Source: an uncultured Opitutia bacterium
GTDB taxonomy: Bacteria > Verrucomicrobiota > Verrucomicrobiia > Opitutales > UBA953
Direction: 5' to 3'
Length of the DNA: 64,000 nt
Assembly: GCA_945957395.1 (NCBI GenBank)
Contig: CAMFKE010000001.1
Location: forward strand, 310,001 to 374,000
The translations under genes were made by a program, and so were the position numbers. Below the pieces are notes generated by a model. That model was given only the letters and a program-made list of their open reading frames with translations. It was not told the origin of the DNA and ran no database searches. Each line of letters starts with the position of its first letter. Within the stretch, counting starts at the first letter, position 1. Below, piece after piece: positions 45,012 to 52,973 of the stretch.

Positions 45012-45150
45012 TTCAGAGTTCAGGGTTCAGGGAACCGTTTTGTGCGCGCAAGGTGCGAGCGCGGGCGTTTTGCGCAATGGGGAACTTTGGGAACTCGGAA
45101 CAGGGAACGCGGAACTCGGAACGGGGAGCTCGGAACGCGGAATGGGGAAC
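45012..45150. repeat. Heptamer arrays: three TTCAGGG-type units and about nine GGAACNN-type units
   Basis: Positions 45012-45032 are TTCAGAG, TTCAGGG, TTCAGGG. Positions 45090-45150 hold eight full 7-base units plus a partial one, with GGAAC at the start of most and variable last bases (TC, AG, GC, TC, GG, then GGAGCTC, GGAACGC, GGAATGG). Between them is ordinary GC-rich sequence. The arrays lie in the intergenic region between ychF and the ghrA-type gene, on the upstream side of both genes. Confidence 0.85.
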
Positions 45151-45222
45151 ATGGACGAAGGGGCGAGGTCGGCGTGTTCGGGCTTTCCCGGCGGTGCGGA
45201 CTGTGAAAGCGTTCGCGCCGTC

Positions 45223-46158
45223 ATGCGCCTCCTTCTTTGGACCCCCGACGCCGCCGAAGACGCCGTCTGGCTGGAGCACCTCGCCGCCCTGTTTCCTCGC
45301 GCCCGGGTGCGACGCTGGTCGCCCGGCGACGACGCCCCCGCCGACTACGCTCTGGTGTGGAGGCCGCCGGCGGACTTCCGGTGGGACGGGCGCGGGCTGC
45401 GCGCGGTGTTCGCTCCGGGCGCGGGCGTGGACGCGCTTCTGCCGGTCGTTCCGGCCGCGCTGCCCCTCGTGCGGCTGGACGACGCCGGCATGGCCGCGCT
45501 GATGACGCGCTATGTGGCGCACGCCGTGCTGCGCGCGAGGCTCGGGTGCGACCTGGTGGCGCCGTCGGCGGACTGGGCGACGCAGCGCGCGCAGTACGAT
45601 GTTTTGGGCGAACGCGATTTCGCGGTGGGCGTGCTGGGGCTGGGCGCGCTGGGCGCCCCCGTGGCGGGCGCCCTGGCGGCGCTGGGGCTGGAGACGCACG
45701 GGTGGAGCCGCACGCCCAAGAGCGTGCCCGGCGTGACCTGCCATGTCGGCGCGGCCGGGCTCGACGCGCTGCTGGCGCGTTCGCACGCCCTCGTGAACCT
45801 GCTCCCACTCACCCCGCTCACCGAAAACCTGCTCGACGCCCGGCTGTTCTCGAAGCTGCCGCGCGGCGCCCATCTGGTGAATGCGGCGCGCGGCGCGCAC
45901 CTGGTGGACGCCGATCTGCTTGCCGCGCTGGAGGACGGACGGCTCGCGCACGCCACGCTGGATGTGCTGCGCACGGAGCCTCCGGCGCCCGATCACCCGT
46001 TCCTGCGCCACCCGCGCATCACCGTCACCCCGCATGTGGCCGCGCGCACCCCGCGCGCCCCGGCGCTCGCCCAGGTGGCCGCGAAGCTGAGCGCGCTGGC
46101 ATCGGGCGCGTCGGCGTCGGCGTTGCCCGGGTATGTGGACCGCACGCGCGGCTACTAA
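45223..46158 (+). CDS. Glyoxylate/hydroxypyruvate reductase A-type D-2-hydroxyacid dehydrogenase
   Basis: This 311-residue NAD(P)-dependent enzyme resembles GhrA. The Rossmann motif is FAVGVLGLGALGAPVAGALAALGLETHGWSRT, with the catalytic residues Arg in HLVNAARGAHLVDADLL, Glu in LDVLRTEPPAPDHPF and His in ITVTPHVAARTPRAP. The usual reaction is reduction of glyoxylate or hydroxypyruvate. The start at 45223 (MRLLLWTPDAAEDAVWLEHL) is the natural beginning; the frame extends upstream to 44995 but that segment is the heptamer repeat region and is not part of the family. Five bases separate its stop from the stop of the convergent cupin gene. Confidence 0.87.
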   Translation: MRLLLWTPDAAEDAVWLEHLAALFPRARVRRWSPGDDAPADYALVWRPPADFRWDGRGLRAVFAPGAGVDALLPVVPAALPLVRLDDAGMAALMTRYVAHAVLRARLGCDLVAPSADWATQRAQYDVLGERDFAVGVLGLGALGAPVAGALAALGLETHGWSRTPKSVPGVTCHVGAAGLDALLARSHALVNLLPLTPLTENLLDARLFSKLPRGAHLVNAARGAHLVDADLLAALEDGRLAHATLDVLRTEPPAPDHPFLRHPRITVTPHVAARTPRAPALAQVAAKLSALASGASASALPGYVDRTRGY

Positions 46159-46162
46159 GCCG

Positions 46163-46615
46163 TCAGTCGCGCAGAATCGTGTTTTTCACGCCGGGCGGCG
46201 TGGTGTCCAGGACGAGCAGCCGCACCGGGGCGTCGCCCAGCGTCTCGCCGTGGTGCCAGTTGCCCACGGTCTCGGCGATGAAGTCGCCGGCGCGGTAGTC
46301 GAAGGTGCGACCGTCGGCGAGGATGACGCGAAGCCGGCCCGCCTCGACATAGGCTAATCGCGGATACGGGTGCTTGTGCACGGGCAGCCTGGCGCCGGGG
46401 GGGATGTCGTAGGTGCACACGCTCACCTCCGCCTCACCGGCGGGCAACCGGATGGGCTCGCCGGTGGCGGTGCGCGTCACTTTGGCCACCGGCGTGACCG
46501 TCGCGCCCGGCGCCGCGCAGGCGGCGCAGGGGGTCTCTTGAGCTTCGCCGGCGCAACCGGCGAGGGCGCAGACGGTGAGGGCGGCGATGGCGTTGGCGGC
46601 GAGGCGCTTGGGCAT
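46163..46615 (-). CDS. Cupin-domain lipoprotein
   Basis: The 150-residue product has a lipoprotein signal (MPKRLAANAIAALTVCALAGCAG, lipobox LAGC) and a single cupin-2 barrel: VSVCTYDIPPGARLPVHKHPYPRLAYVEAGRLRVILADGRTFDYRAGDFIAE with the His-rich metal motif (H-x-H), and NWHHGETLGDAPVRLLVLDTTPPG. The role of this periplasmic or envelope-anchored cupin is not known. It is followed by four bases and then the convergent reductase gene, and preceded by the 480-residue orphan gene at 64 bases distance on the same strand. Confidence 0.85.
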   Translation of the reverse strand: MPKRLAANAIAALTVCALAGCAGEAQETPCAACAAPGATVTPVAKVTRTATGEPIRLPAGEAEVSVCTYDIPPGARLPVHKHPYPRLAYVEAGRLRVILADGRTFDYRAGDFIAETVGNWHHGETLGDAPVRLLVLDTTPPGVKNTILRD

Positions 46616-46679
46616 GCGCGACGGATTGGCGCCGGGCCCTAGCCGGCGCAAGCCGCAAGGGGCGTCGCCGCAGTCGGGC

Positions 46680-48122
46680 TCAGTCGATGGCGAAGCCGCC
46701 GCGCTCGATGGTGCGCTTGAGCTTGGAGTGGCGCGAGCGCTCATGCACTTCCATGCCGTCCACATTGAGGTCCACCGGGGCCTCGCGCATGTTGCCGGCC
46801 ACCTCCTCCAGCCGCCTGTCCCACTGGAGGAAGGCGAGCTGTTGGCGGGCGTTGGCGACATACGGGTAGACGCGCTCGAAGAGCGCCGCCTCCTCCTCGC
46901 CGTGCGAGAGGTGCCAGAAGTGGCGGGGGAAGCCGCGCATGAGCCCGTGCAGGGTCTCGCCGTGCTTCTCGCGCAGGAGGCGCGAATCGGGCACGCCGTA
47001 GCACTGGAGGATGTCGTGGCGGCCCAGGCAGCGCGAATCGAGCTCGGGGATGGCGCAGCGCACCCACTCGTCGGCGAAGATGAGCGTGAGGTCGCTTCCG
47101 GGGCGTCCGGTGAGCACCATGCGCTGGATGTCGCGCTTCACGCAGTGCGCGGTGAAGCGGCCGGCGTGGGTGGAGGTGTCGATGTGCCAGAGCTTGCCGG
47201 GCACCAGCAGGTCGGCGCGCGGGATGATGTCGCGCCCCAGGTAGGTGCCGGAGAAGAGTTCCTTGGCCAGGTTGGCGGCCATGGGCGGCACCGCCTCGTG
47301 CGATTCCCAGATGGCGTCGAACGCCACGCGCAGGGTGTTTTTTGCGTCGCCGGCGGTCATGCCGTCGAGGTTGGTGGCGAAAAATTCCAGGAGGGTCTCG
47401 CGCGCCTCGGCGTCGCAGATCATCGAGTGCAGCACCGGGGTGGTGAGCGGCTTGCCGAACGCCTCGATGAGCGGGATGAGGTTGCGCAGGAAGATTGTGG
47501 CGTTGAGCCCCAGCGGGTACAGCTGGTTGAGCCGCGCGATGACCTCCTCGATGTCGGAGAGGCCCGCGATGCCGTCGTAGCCGTTGTGCCCGGCGGTGGT
47601 GAAGGTCTGCTTGTAGAGGAGGACCTTGGGGCGGGGCAGTTCTCGCCCGGTGAACCGGTGGCGCAGGATGCCGGGCTTGGCCGTGGCCAGCCAGTCGCTG
47701 AAGCACAGCTCGGGCGGAATGGGGTAGGGGTAGCCCGGGGTGAACGCGGGCACCTTGTCGATGCGCGCGAACTCGGACTGCGGCAGGTGCCACAGCGAGC
47801 CGGTCTCCTCGTCCTGGAAGCGCAGCGTGCCGCGGGTGGCGTTGAAGGTGAGCAGGTTCTCGGCCGTATCGAAGCCGATCTCGTTGAGCGTGCGCTCCAC
47901 GCGGTCGAAGGGCAGGCCGATGATCACCCCGCGCACATGCGCCGGGTTGGCCTTCACCACCGCCCTCAACGCCTCCAGTTGGGAGAGGCGGATGGCGGAA
48001 TCCTTATGGCCGAACAGCAGCAGGCTCTCCCGCGCGTGCGGGTCGTCCTTCGCCTCGGCCCGCTCGGTGGCGGCGGAGGCGCCCTTGCTGAAGAGGCTCT
48101 GTGTGATTCGTTTTAACACCAT
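46680..48122 (-). CDS. Conserved-looking hypothetical protein, 480 residues, next to lptB
   Basis: I do not recognise this family. The product is 480 residues, soluble, with no signal peptide and no membrane segment. The sequence is dense and globular: ARESLLLFGHKDSAIRLSQLEALRAVV, RGVIIGLPFDRVERTLNEIGFDTAENLLTF, PKVLLYKQTFTTAGHNGYDGIAGLSDIEEVIARLNQLYPLGLNATIFLRNLIPLIEAFGKPL, GTYLGRDIIPRADLLVPGKLWHIDTSTHAGRFTAHCVKRDIQRMVL. Several His and Cys are present (HIDTSTHAG, HCVKRD, CLGRHDILQCYG) but no classical metal motif. It starts 21 bases after the lptB stop on the same strand, so it is likely in the lptA-lptB transcript. A link to the envelope is inferred only from that position. The start at 48122 is the ATG nearest to lptB. 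Confidence 0.8.
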   Translation of the reverse strand: MVLKRITQSLFSKGASAATERAEAKDDPHARESLLLFGHKDSAIRLSQLEALRAVVKANPAHVRGVIIGLPFDRVERTLNEIGFDTAENLLTFNATRGTLRFQDEETGSLWHLPQSEFARIDKVPAFTPGYPYPIPPELCFSDWLATAKPGILRHRFTGRELPRPKVLLYKQTFTTAGHNGYDGIAGLSDIEEVIARLNQLYPLGLNATIFLRNLIPLIEAFGKPLTTPVLHSMICDAEARETLLEFFATNLDGMTAGDAKNTLRVAFDAIWESHEAVPPMAANLAKELFSGTYLGRDIIPRADLLVPGKLWHIDTSTHAGRFTAHCVKRDIQRMVLTGRPGSDLTLIFADEWVRCAIPELDSRCLGRHDILQCYGVPDSRLLREKHGETLHGLMRGFPRHFWHLSHGEEEAALFERVYPYVANARQQLAFLQWDRRLEEVAGNMREAPVDLNVDGMEVHERSRHSKLKRTIERGGFAID

Positions 48123-48143
48123 TGCGGAGCCCGGCATGGTGAA

Positions 48144-48902
48144 TCACATTCTGAAGTCTTCGCCTAGGTAAAAACGGCGTGAATCGGGGTTGTTGACGAT
48201 GTCGTCGGCGGAGCCGGAGATGAGCACGCGGCCCTGATAGATAAGGTAGGCGCGGTCGACCAGGGAGAGCGTCTCGCGCACATTGTGGTCGGTGATGAGC
48301 ACGCCGATGCCGCGCGTCTTGAGGTTGCGCACGATCTGCTGCACATCGGCCACCGAGATGGGGTCCACCCCGGAGAACGGCTCGTCCATGAGCAGGAAGC
48401 GCGGCTTGGTGGCCAGGGCGCGGGTGATTTCCAGGCGGCGGCGTTCGCCGCCGGAGAGGGTGTAGGCGGGCTGCTTGGCGAGCCGCATCAGGTCGAGGTC
48501 GGCCAGCAGCTCCTCCGTGTAGGCGCGGCGCTGTTTGGCCGGCATGTCGAGCGTCTCGACCACGGCCATGACATTGTCCCACACCGAGAGCTTGCGGAAG
48601 ATGGAGGCGTCCTGGGGCAGGTAGCCGAGCCCGAGTCGGGCGCGCCGCCACATGGGCATGTCGGTGATGTCGCGCCCGTCGAGGAAGACCTTGCCGCGGG
48701 TGGCGGGCACGAGGCCCACGACCATGTAGAAGGTGGTGGTCTTGCCGGCGCCGTTGGCGCCGAGCAGTCCGACCACCTCGCCGGCGCCCACGCGCAGGCT
48801 CACATCGTGTACCACCTCGCGCTTGCCGTAGACCTTGGCGAGGCTCTCGGTGCGGATTTCCCCGGCGGGTGCGTCGGGGGCGGATGAGGGGGAGTCGGAC
48901 AT
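48144..48902 (-). CDS. lptB: LPS export ABC transporter ATP-binding protein
   Basis: LptB powers extraction of lipopolysaccharide from the inner membrane with LptFG. The 252-residue ATPase has Walker A GLLGANGAGKTTTFYMV, Q-loop LGYLPQDASIFRKLSVWDN, signature YTLSGGERRRLEITRALA, Walker B FLLMDEPFSGVDPISV and H-loop ITDHNVRETLSLVDRAY. The signature and YLPQDASIFRKL segment are specific to LptB. The N-terminal MSDSPSSAPDAPAGEIRTE is a short extension. It lies 30 bases downstream of the large OstA-domain gene. LptF, LptG and LptD are not in the window. Confidence 0.95.
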   Translation of the reverse strand: MSDSPSSAPDAPAGEIRTESLAKVYGKREVVHDVSLRVGAGEVVGLLGANGAGKTTTFYMVVGLVPATRGKVFLDGRDITDMPMWRRARLGLGYLPQDASIFRKLSVWDNVMAVVETLDMPAKQRRAYTEELLADLDLMRLAKQPAYTLSGGERRRLEITRALATKPRFLLMDEPFSGVDPISVADVQQIVRNLKTRGIGVLITDHNVRETLSLVDRAYLIYQGRVLISGSADDIVNNPDSRRFYLGEDFRM

Positions 48903-48932
48903 CGGGCTGAACGGGGCCAAGGGGTGCTCGGG

Positions 48933-51374
48933 TCACTCGTCCTTGTCGAGTTTCTTCAATGCGCGGCCCAGGTCGGGGGCGGCCTCCATGGGCAGGTAGA
49001 TCTTGGGGCGCAGCACACCCTCGGCCATGCCGGCGCGCGCCTCGTCGCGCACGCGCAGCGTGGTGGTCGGCGAACGGCCGTCGGGGCCGCTCGCGCGGGT
49101 CCACTCCAGCGTCTTGCGCTGGACGCCCGGGGAGTCGGCCCAGCCGTCGATGTGCGGGGAGCCGGAAAGCGCGACGCGGCTGCGGGCGGGGAACACCTCC
49201 AGTGTGTCGGCGCGCGCCGAGCGCTCGCCGAAGCGCACGCGCACGCCGCCCCGGGCCACCAGCGTGTCGGCCTCGAAACTTCCTTCGGCGCCGGGGGCGG
49301 CGCCCGCGGCGGGCGCCTTGCGCGTGGCGAGCAGTTCGGCGTTCGCCGCGTCGCACTCGAAGTCGGCGCCGCGCACGGCCACGGCCCCGGTGGCGAAGGC
49401 GCGCAGACGCTCGGCGCCCTTGACGAATTCCTGGTAGTCGGCCTCCAGCGTCATGGGGGCGGCGGGGGCGTCGGCGGCGCGCACGGGCATGCCCGGCAGC
49501 CCCTGTTCGCCCAGGGTGGGGATGTGCACGGGCGGGTGCGTGACCTTGGGGCGCAGCCCCGGCGAGGAGGCCTCGTCGCGCGAAAGCATGACGAACAGCG
49601 GTTCGCGCCCGTCCATGCCGTTGTCGTCGGCGACGGAAAGTTCCTTGAGCCGCGCGTAGGGGATGATCTCGGCGCGGCCCGTGTGCACGGCGTACTCGTC
49701 GAGCTTCAGGCGCGCGTCGCCCAGCGCGACGATGCGGCGCGGGCGGTGCCGGCGGCGCGCGTCGTCGGCGTTGGCCGACACGGGGCGGGGAGCCGCTGTG
49801 GGCACGGGTTCCACCTCCACCCCCAGCCGGCGGCAGCTGCCTTCCAGTCCGCGTCCGGTAATCTTCACGCCGTGGTCGAACTCGAACACGACCACCTCGC
49901 CCTTGCCGGGCGGGCGCGACACGACGACCGTGCCGGCGTCCACCGCGGTGTCCTTGCGTTCCTTGGCCATGAGCGCCACGGGGGGCAGCACGATGTGCAC
50001 CGGTTGGGCGCCGTCGGCCGAGCCGGAGGCGATGAGGCGTTCCTCGCCCTCGCGCGTGTCCAGCCGGATGTCTGCGGCCTCGATGGAGGCGCCGGATTGG
50101 ATGTCCTCGGCGCGCGGGCTCAGCGAAAGGTTCACCCGGTTCTTCTCGGGCAGGAATTCGGCGTGGCCGCAGCGCAGGGTCCACGAGTCGCGCGAGAGCG
50201 AGACGGCGCCTTCGGCGACGATGCGCCGCAGCGCGCCGGGGGCGGTCAGGTCGCCCTGAGCCACGCCGGAGCGGTCGATGCGGGTGTCGGCGGCGAGGCG
50301 TTCGCAGGAGCCCTTGTAGACGGGGTCGTCGAGGCGCACATCGCCGGTGAGCAGCAGCGTGGCCGTCTGCTTGGCCAAGAGAATCTCCATGCGCTTGCCC
50401 GAGGCGTGCGCGCGGGCGGCGGCGGCGGCGCGGTCCTGCTCGGCGAAGGTGTTGAAGGCGGGTAGCTCGACCTGCACGCGCCCGTCGGCGGAATCGGTGC
50501 GAGGCTCCACGGTGACGCGCCCGGCGAGGGCGTCGTAGCGCATGGATTCGCCGTCCACGCGCACGCGGTGCTCGTGCAGCAGTTCGAATCGGGCGTCGCC
50601 GCGCACGAGGTAGACCGACTTGGACGGCAGGATCTCGGCGGAGTTGCCGGTAATCACGGCGCCCTTGCGCGAAAGGCGCACGGCGCCGGAGGCGTCGATG
50701 CGTTCGAGGTCCTCCTTGCCGCGTCCGCCGAGGTTGAGCTTGTCGCCGCCGGCGGGGGCGTGGGCGCGCGTGGTGAGGGAGTCGCAGGTGACGATCGTGT
50801 CGCCGCGCGACACGCGCACCTCGCCGGCGAAGGTGAGCCGCAGGCCGGAGTCGTCGAGCACGGCGTCGAGGGTGCGCGAGGTGATGTAAACGGGGTCGGC
50901 CTTGGGGTCCTTGCCCTTGGCCAGACGCACGCTCACCTGCGAGCGCAGGGAGAAGGTGGTGGCGCCGGATTTGCTCTCCCAGCTCCAGTCGCGGCCGGCC
51001 AGACGAGTGCCGAGCGCCTCGATCGTGACCTCCCCGGTGTGTTTGGCGGTCTTGGCATCGCCGAGGTAATCGGCCAGGGGGGCGGTGATGAGCGCCTGCT
51101 GGGCGCCGGTCTTCTTCTCGTAGGTGCGGATGCGCACGCCCTTGAGCGTCCACGCGTTGCGCTCCGCCTTGGCGCCCGCGAGGGGCTCGGCGGATTCGGC
51201 GGCGAGGGACCAGCGGCGGCGGCCGAGCGCGTCGGTGTCGTAGCCGGAGAAGGTGACCCCGGTGGCCGAGCCCATCAGGGGCTTGTCCTCGCCGGAGGCC
51301 GCCGGGGCGCGCGCGGGTAGGGCGGCGAGCAGGGCGGCGGCCGTGAGGAGCAGAGGGCGGGAGGCGCGCGGCAT
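48933..51374 (-). CDS. Large LptA/OstA-family periplasmic protein (813 residues)
   Basis: This 813-residue protein has a signal peptide (RPLLLTAAALLAALPARAPAA), then an LptC-like first part (GVTFSGYDTDALGRRRWSLAAESAEPL...GVRIRTYEKK, about residues 40-180) and several OstA-like beta-rich stretches with the recurrent pattern of strands, e.g. LTFAGEVRVSRGDTIVTCDSLTTRAHA, IDASGAVRLSRKGAVITGNSAEILPSK, IVAEGAVSLSRDSWTLRCGHAEFLPEKNRV, AFATGAVAVRGADFECDAANAELLATRKA. LptA proper is about 185 residues, so this is over four times as long and could span the periplasm alone or fuse LptC and LptA functions. It is directly upstream of lptB (30 bases). Divided function is inferred from position and repeats. 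Confidence 0.85.
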   Translation of the reverse strand: MPRASRPLLLTAAALLAALPARAPAASGEDKPLMGSATGVTFSGYDTDALGRRRWSLAAESAEPLAGAKAERNAWTLKGVRIRTYEKKTGAQQALITAPLADYLGDAKTAKHTGEVTIEALGTRLAGRDWSWESKSGATTFSLRSQVSVRLAKGKDPKADPVYITSRTLDAVLDDSGLRLTFAGEVRVSRGDTIVTCDSLTTRAHAPAGGDKLNLGGRGKEDLERIDASGAVRLSRKGAVITGNSAEILPSKSVYLVRGDARFELLHEHRVRVDGESMRYDALAGRVTVEPRTDSADGRVQVELPAFNTFAEQDRAAAAARAHASGKRMEILLAKQTATLLLTGDVRLDDPVYKGSCERLAADTRIDRSGVAQGDLTAPGALRRIVAEGAVSLSRDSWTLRCGHAEFLPEKNRVNLSLSPRAEDIQSGASIEAADIRLDTREGEERLIASGSADGAQPVHIVLPPVALMAKERKDTAVDAGTVVVSRPPGKGEVVVFEFDHGVKITGRGLEGSCRRLGVEVEPVPTAAPRPVSANADDARRRHRPRRIVALGDARLKLDEYAVHTGRAEIIPYARLKELSVADDNGMDGREPLFVMLSRDEASSPGLRPKVTHPPVHIPTLGEQGLPGMPVRAADAPAAPMTLEADYQEFVKGAERLRAFATGAVAVRGADFECDAANAELLATRKAPAAGAAPGAEGSFEADTLVARGGVRVRFGERSARADTLEVFPARSRVALSGSPHIDGWADSPGVQRKTLEWTRASGPDGRSPTTTLRVRDEARAGMAEGVLRPKIYLPMEAAPDLGRALKKLDKDE

Positions 51375-51426
51375 GGGAGGTGGCGTTTTGCGCCTTGGGT
51401 GAATCGGCGGGCGGGCGCCTTAGCCA

Positions 51427-51464
51427 CAAAAAAAGCCCCGCAGGCGGTGTCGCTTCGGGGCTTT
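51427..51464 (-). terminator. Terminator after the 239-residue hypothetical gene
   Basis: AAAGCCCCG and CGGGGCTTT pair around a 15-base loop; the minus strand continues as TTTTTTTGTGG. It lies 19 bases after the stop at 51483. Confidence 0.85.
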
Positions 51465-51482
51465 CGGCGTGGCGTCTCGCGC

Positions 51483-52202
51483 TCAGAACTTGGGGCGCAG
51501 GTCGTCGATGGTGGGCAGGTCCTTGCGCAGCGGGATGTCGAAGTCGAGCGGTTCGTCGTCGTCGTAGGACTTGCCCTTGGCGGAGGGGGCGGCGTTGAGC
51601 CGGTCGAGGATCACCTGGGCGATGGCGCGCTCCAGGTGGATTTCCGGCCAGTAGCCGTTCTCCATCTCGTAGCTGGAGGGCGTGTAGCCGTACTTTTCCA
51701 GCACATTGAGGATGATGGAGGAGTCGGGCGTGGCGGACATGCCGCGCAGCAGGCCCTTGGCGTCGTGCTCGCGCACGGCTTCGGAAATGATGAAGGGCGG
51801 CAGCTCCTTCTTGTAAGCCGGGTGGATGCGGTGGCGCGAGGCCCACTTCGTCCAGTCCGTGAAGTCCATGGAGCGGAACTCGCGGGCGAGGGCGTCGTAG
51901 AAGTAAACGCGGCGCTTGGTGAGGCGCGTGACGAGAGCGTAGGTGGCCATGCCGTCCTCGCGCACCTCGACCCAGTCGAGCGGGCGGGGCTCCTCGGCGG
52001 GGTTGCGCTTGCCCGAGATGTCCTCGGGGGCCGGCAGGTAGTTGGCGTCCATCACACGGGACACACGAACGACCGTTTCGCCGTCCTTGCGCAGGTCGAT
52101 GACACCGCGCTCAAGCAGCTCGTGCATGAATTTCTCCGCATCCTCGCAGCTGTCTGCGGTGATGTACTGGGAGATGCGATAGATGACCCGGAAGCGCTTC
52201 AT
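51483..52202 (-). CDS. Hypothetical protein, 239 residues
   Basis: I do not recognise this protein. It is a soluble, charged protein without signal or membrane segments. The first 60 residues (FRVIYRISQYITADSCEDAEKFMHELLERGVIDLRKDGETVVRVSRVMDANY) could be a ferredoxin-like alpha/beta unit. The middle contains MDFTDWTKWASRHRIHPAYKKELPPFIISEAV and the C-terminus is acidic (YDDDEPLDFDIPLRKDLPTIDDLRPKF). The start at 52202 (MKRFRVIYRISQY) is chosen because the frame upstream is low-complexity and because the pyrimidine-rich leader CCCCTTTCCCCCACCCGCCG ends right before it. It lies on the same strand as the 201-residue gene (142 bases upstream). Confidence 0.78.
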   Translation of the reverse strand: MKRFRVIYRISQYITADSCEDAEKFMHELLERGVIDLRKDGETVVRVSRVMDANYLPAPEDISGKRNPAEEPRPLDWVEVREDGMATYALVTRLTKRRVYFYDALAREFRSMDFTDWTKWASRHRIHPAYKKELPPFIISEAVREHDAKGLLRGMSATPDSSIILNVLEKYGYTPSSYEMENGYWPEIHLERAIAQVILDRLNAAPSAKGKSYDDDEPLDFDIPLRKDLPTIDDLRPKF

Positions 52203-52344
52203 CGGCGGGTGGGGGAAAGGGGTGGGCGGGTAGGGAAAATGGGAGGGGAGCTCCAGTAGGTTCCGGGTTGGAGCGGGGTGCAAGCGCGAACGGGCCGCAT
52301 CCGCCTGGAAGCCGCCGCGGCCAGTGTTGAAGCGCCCTGTGCGC

Positions 52345-52950
52345 TCAGCCCGGGACGCCCAAACCGAGGCGCTCCAGCCGCGCGCGCAGCCGGGCGTTGT
52401 TGGCCGGGTTGGCGCTCCACACCAAGGGCGTGCCGGAGGACTCCAGGTGGGCCCACAGGCGGCGCAGCGCGGCGTCGGCGTCGGAGCCCTCGTCGAGGTA
52501 GTTGGGCGAGATGCAAACGCCGACGGCGGCCACTCGGGGCAGCAGCTCGTCGAGGTCGTAGCCCTCGCGCTTGTCGGCGGCGAGCCAGCCGGTGAGCCGC
52601 GGGGTGTCGGTGAAGGGGTTTTCGCCCACATGGCAGTACCCCCAGCGCAGGTGGTAGTCGTTCAGGCGCGGGAGGACCCACAGGTACTCGGCGCGGGCGC
52701 GCCAGCTCACATAGTTCACCCAGTTGCCGATGTGCAGCGGCTCGGGCGCGCTGAGCAGGTCGCTGTGGTAGTCGATGTTCACCAGCCGAGTGAGCTCCGC
52801 ATGCGCGTCGGCGTGCGGGAGCAGGTCGTGGTGGTCGAGCGTCACGCGGGGCTTCACCCCGAGCGCGAACACGGCGTCGAGCAGGGCCGGGTCGAACGGC
52901 GCCTTGTTCCAGTAGTCCAGGTCGATGGACAGGTAGGTGTCGCGGGACAT
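52345..52950 (-). CDS. Possible UPF0489/arginase-like fold protein
   Basis: The 201-residue protein has three acidic motifs spaced like a di-metal site: YLSIDLDYWN at the start, VTLDHHDLLPHADAH near residue 36 and LVNIDYHSDL near residue 58. UPF0489 proteins and related peptide arginases have an early D-H-x and a later D-x-H-x-D motif of this kind. The remainder (HIGNWVNYVSWRARAEYLWVLPRLNDYHLRWGYCHVGENPF) is rich in Trp and Tyr. I cannot confirm the family, and arginase activity is inference only. It has no signal peptide. It lies between prfB and the 239-residue hypothetical gene, with the heptamer hairpin on its upstream side. Confidence 0.6.
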   Translation of the reverse strand: MSRDTYLSIDLDYWNKAPFDPALLDAVFALGVKPRVTLDHHDLLPHADAHAELTRLVNIDYHSDLLSAPEPLHIGNWVNYVSWRARAEYLWVLPRLNDYHLRWGYCHVGENPFTDTPRLTGWLAADKREGYDLDELLPRVAAVGVCISPNYLDEGSDADAALRRLWAHLESSGTPLVWSANPANNARLRARLERLGLGVPG

Positions 52951-52973
52951 GGGCGGGAGGGGGGGGCGAAAGA

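Noticed and set aside
45012-45150. CRISPR array
   Set aside because: The units are 7 bases without spacers of 30-40 bases, and there is no cas gene.
39259-46158. A glycolate/glyoxylate pathway cluster (GlcD-type dehydrogenase and GhrA-type reductase)
   Set aside because: The genes are 5 kb apart, in different transcripts and separated by unrelated genes; neither substrate is certain.
48004-51846. A 1280-codon minus-strand frame across lptB and the OstA gene
   Set aside because: It is the wrong frame of the same strand; the product is Arg/Pro-rich without structure, while the other frame gives LptB and an OstA-type protein with a signal peptide.
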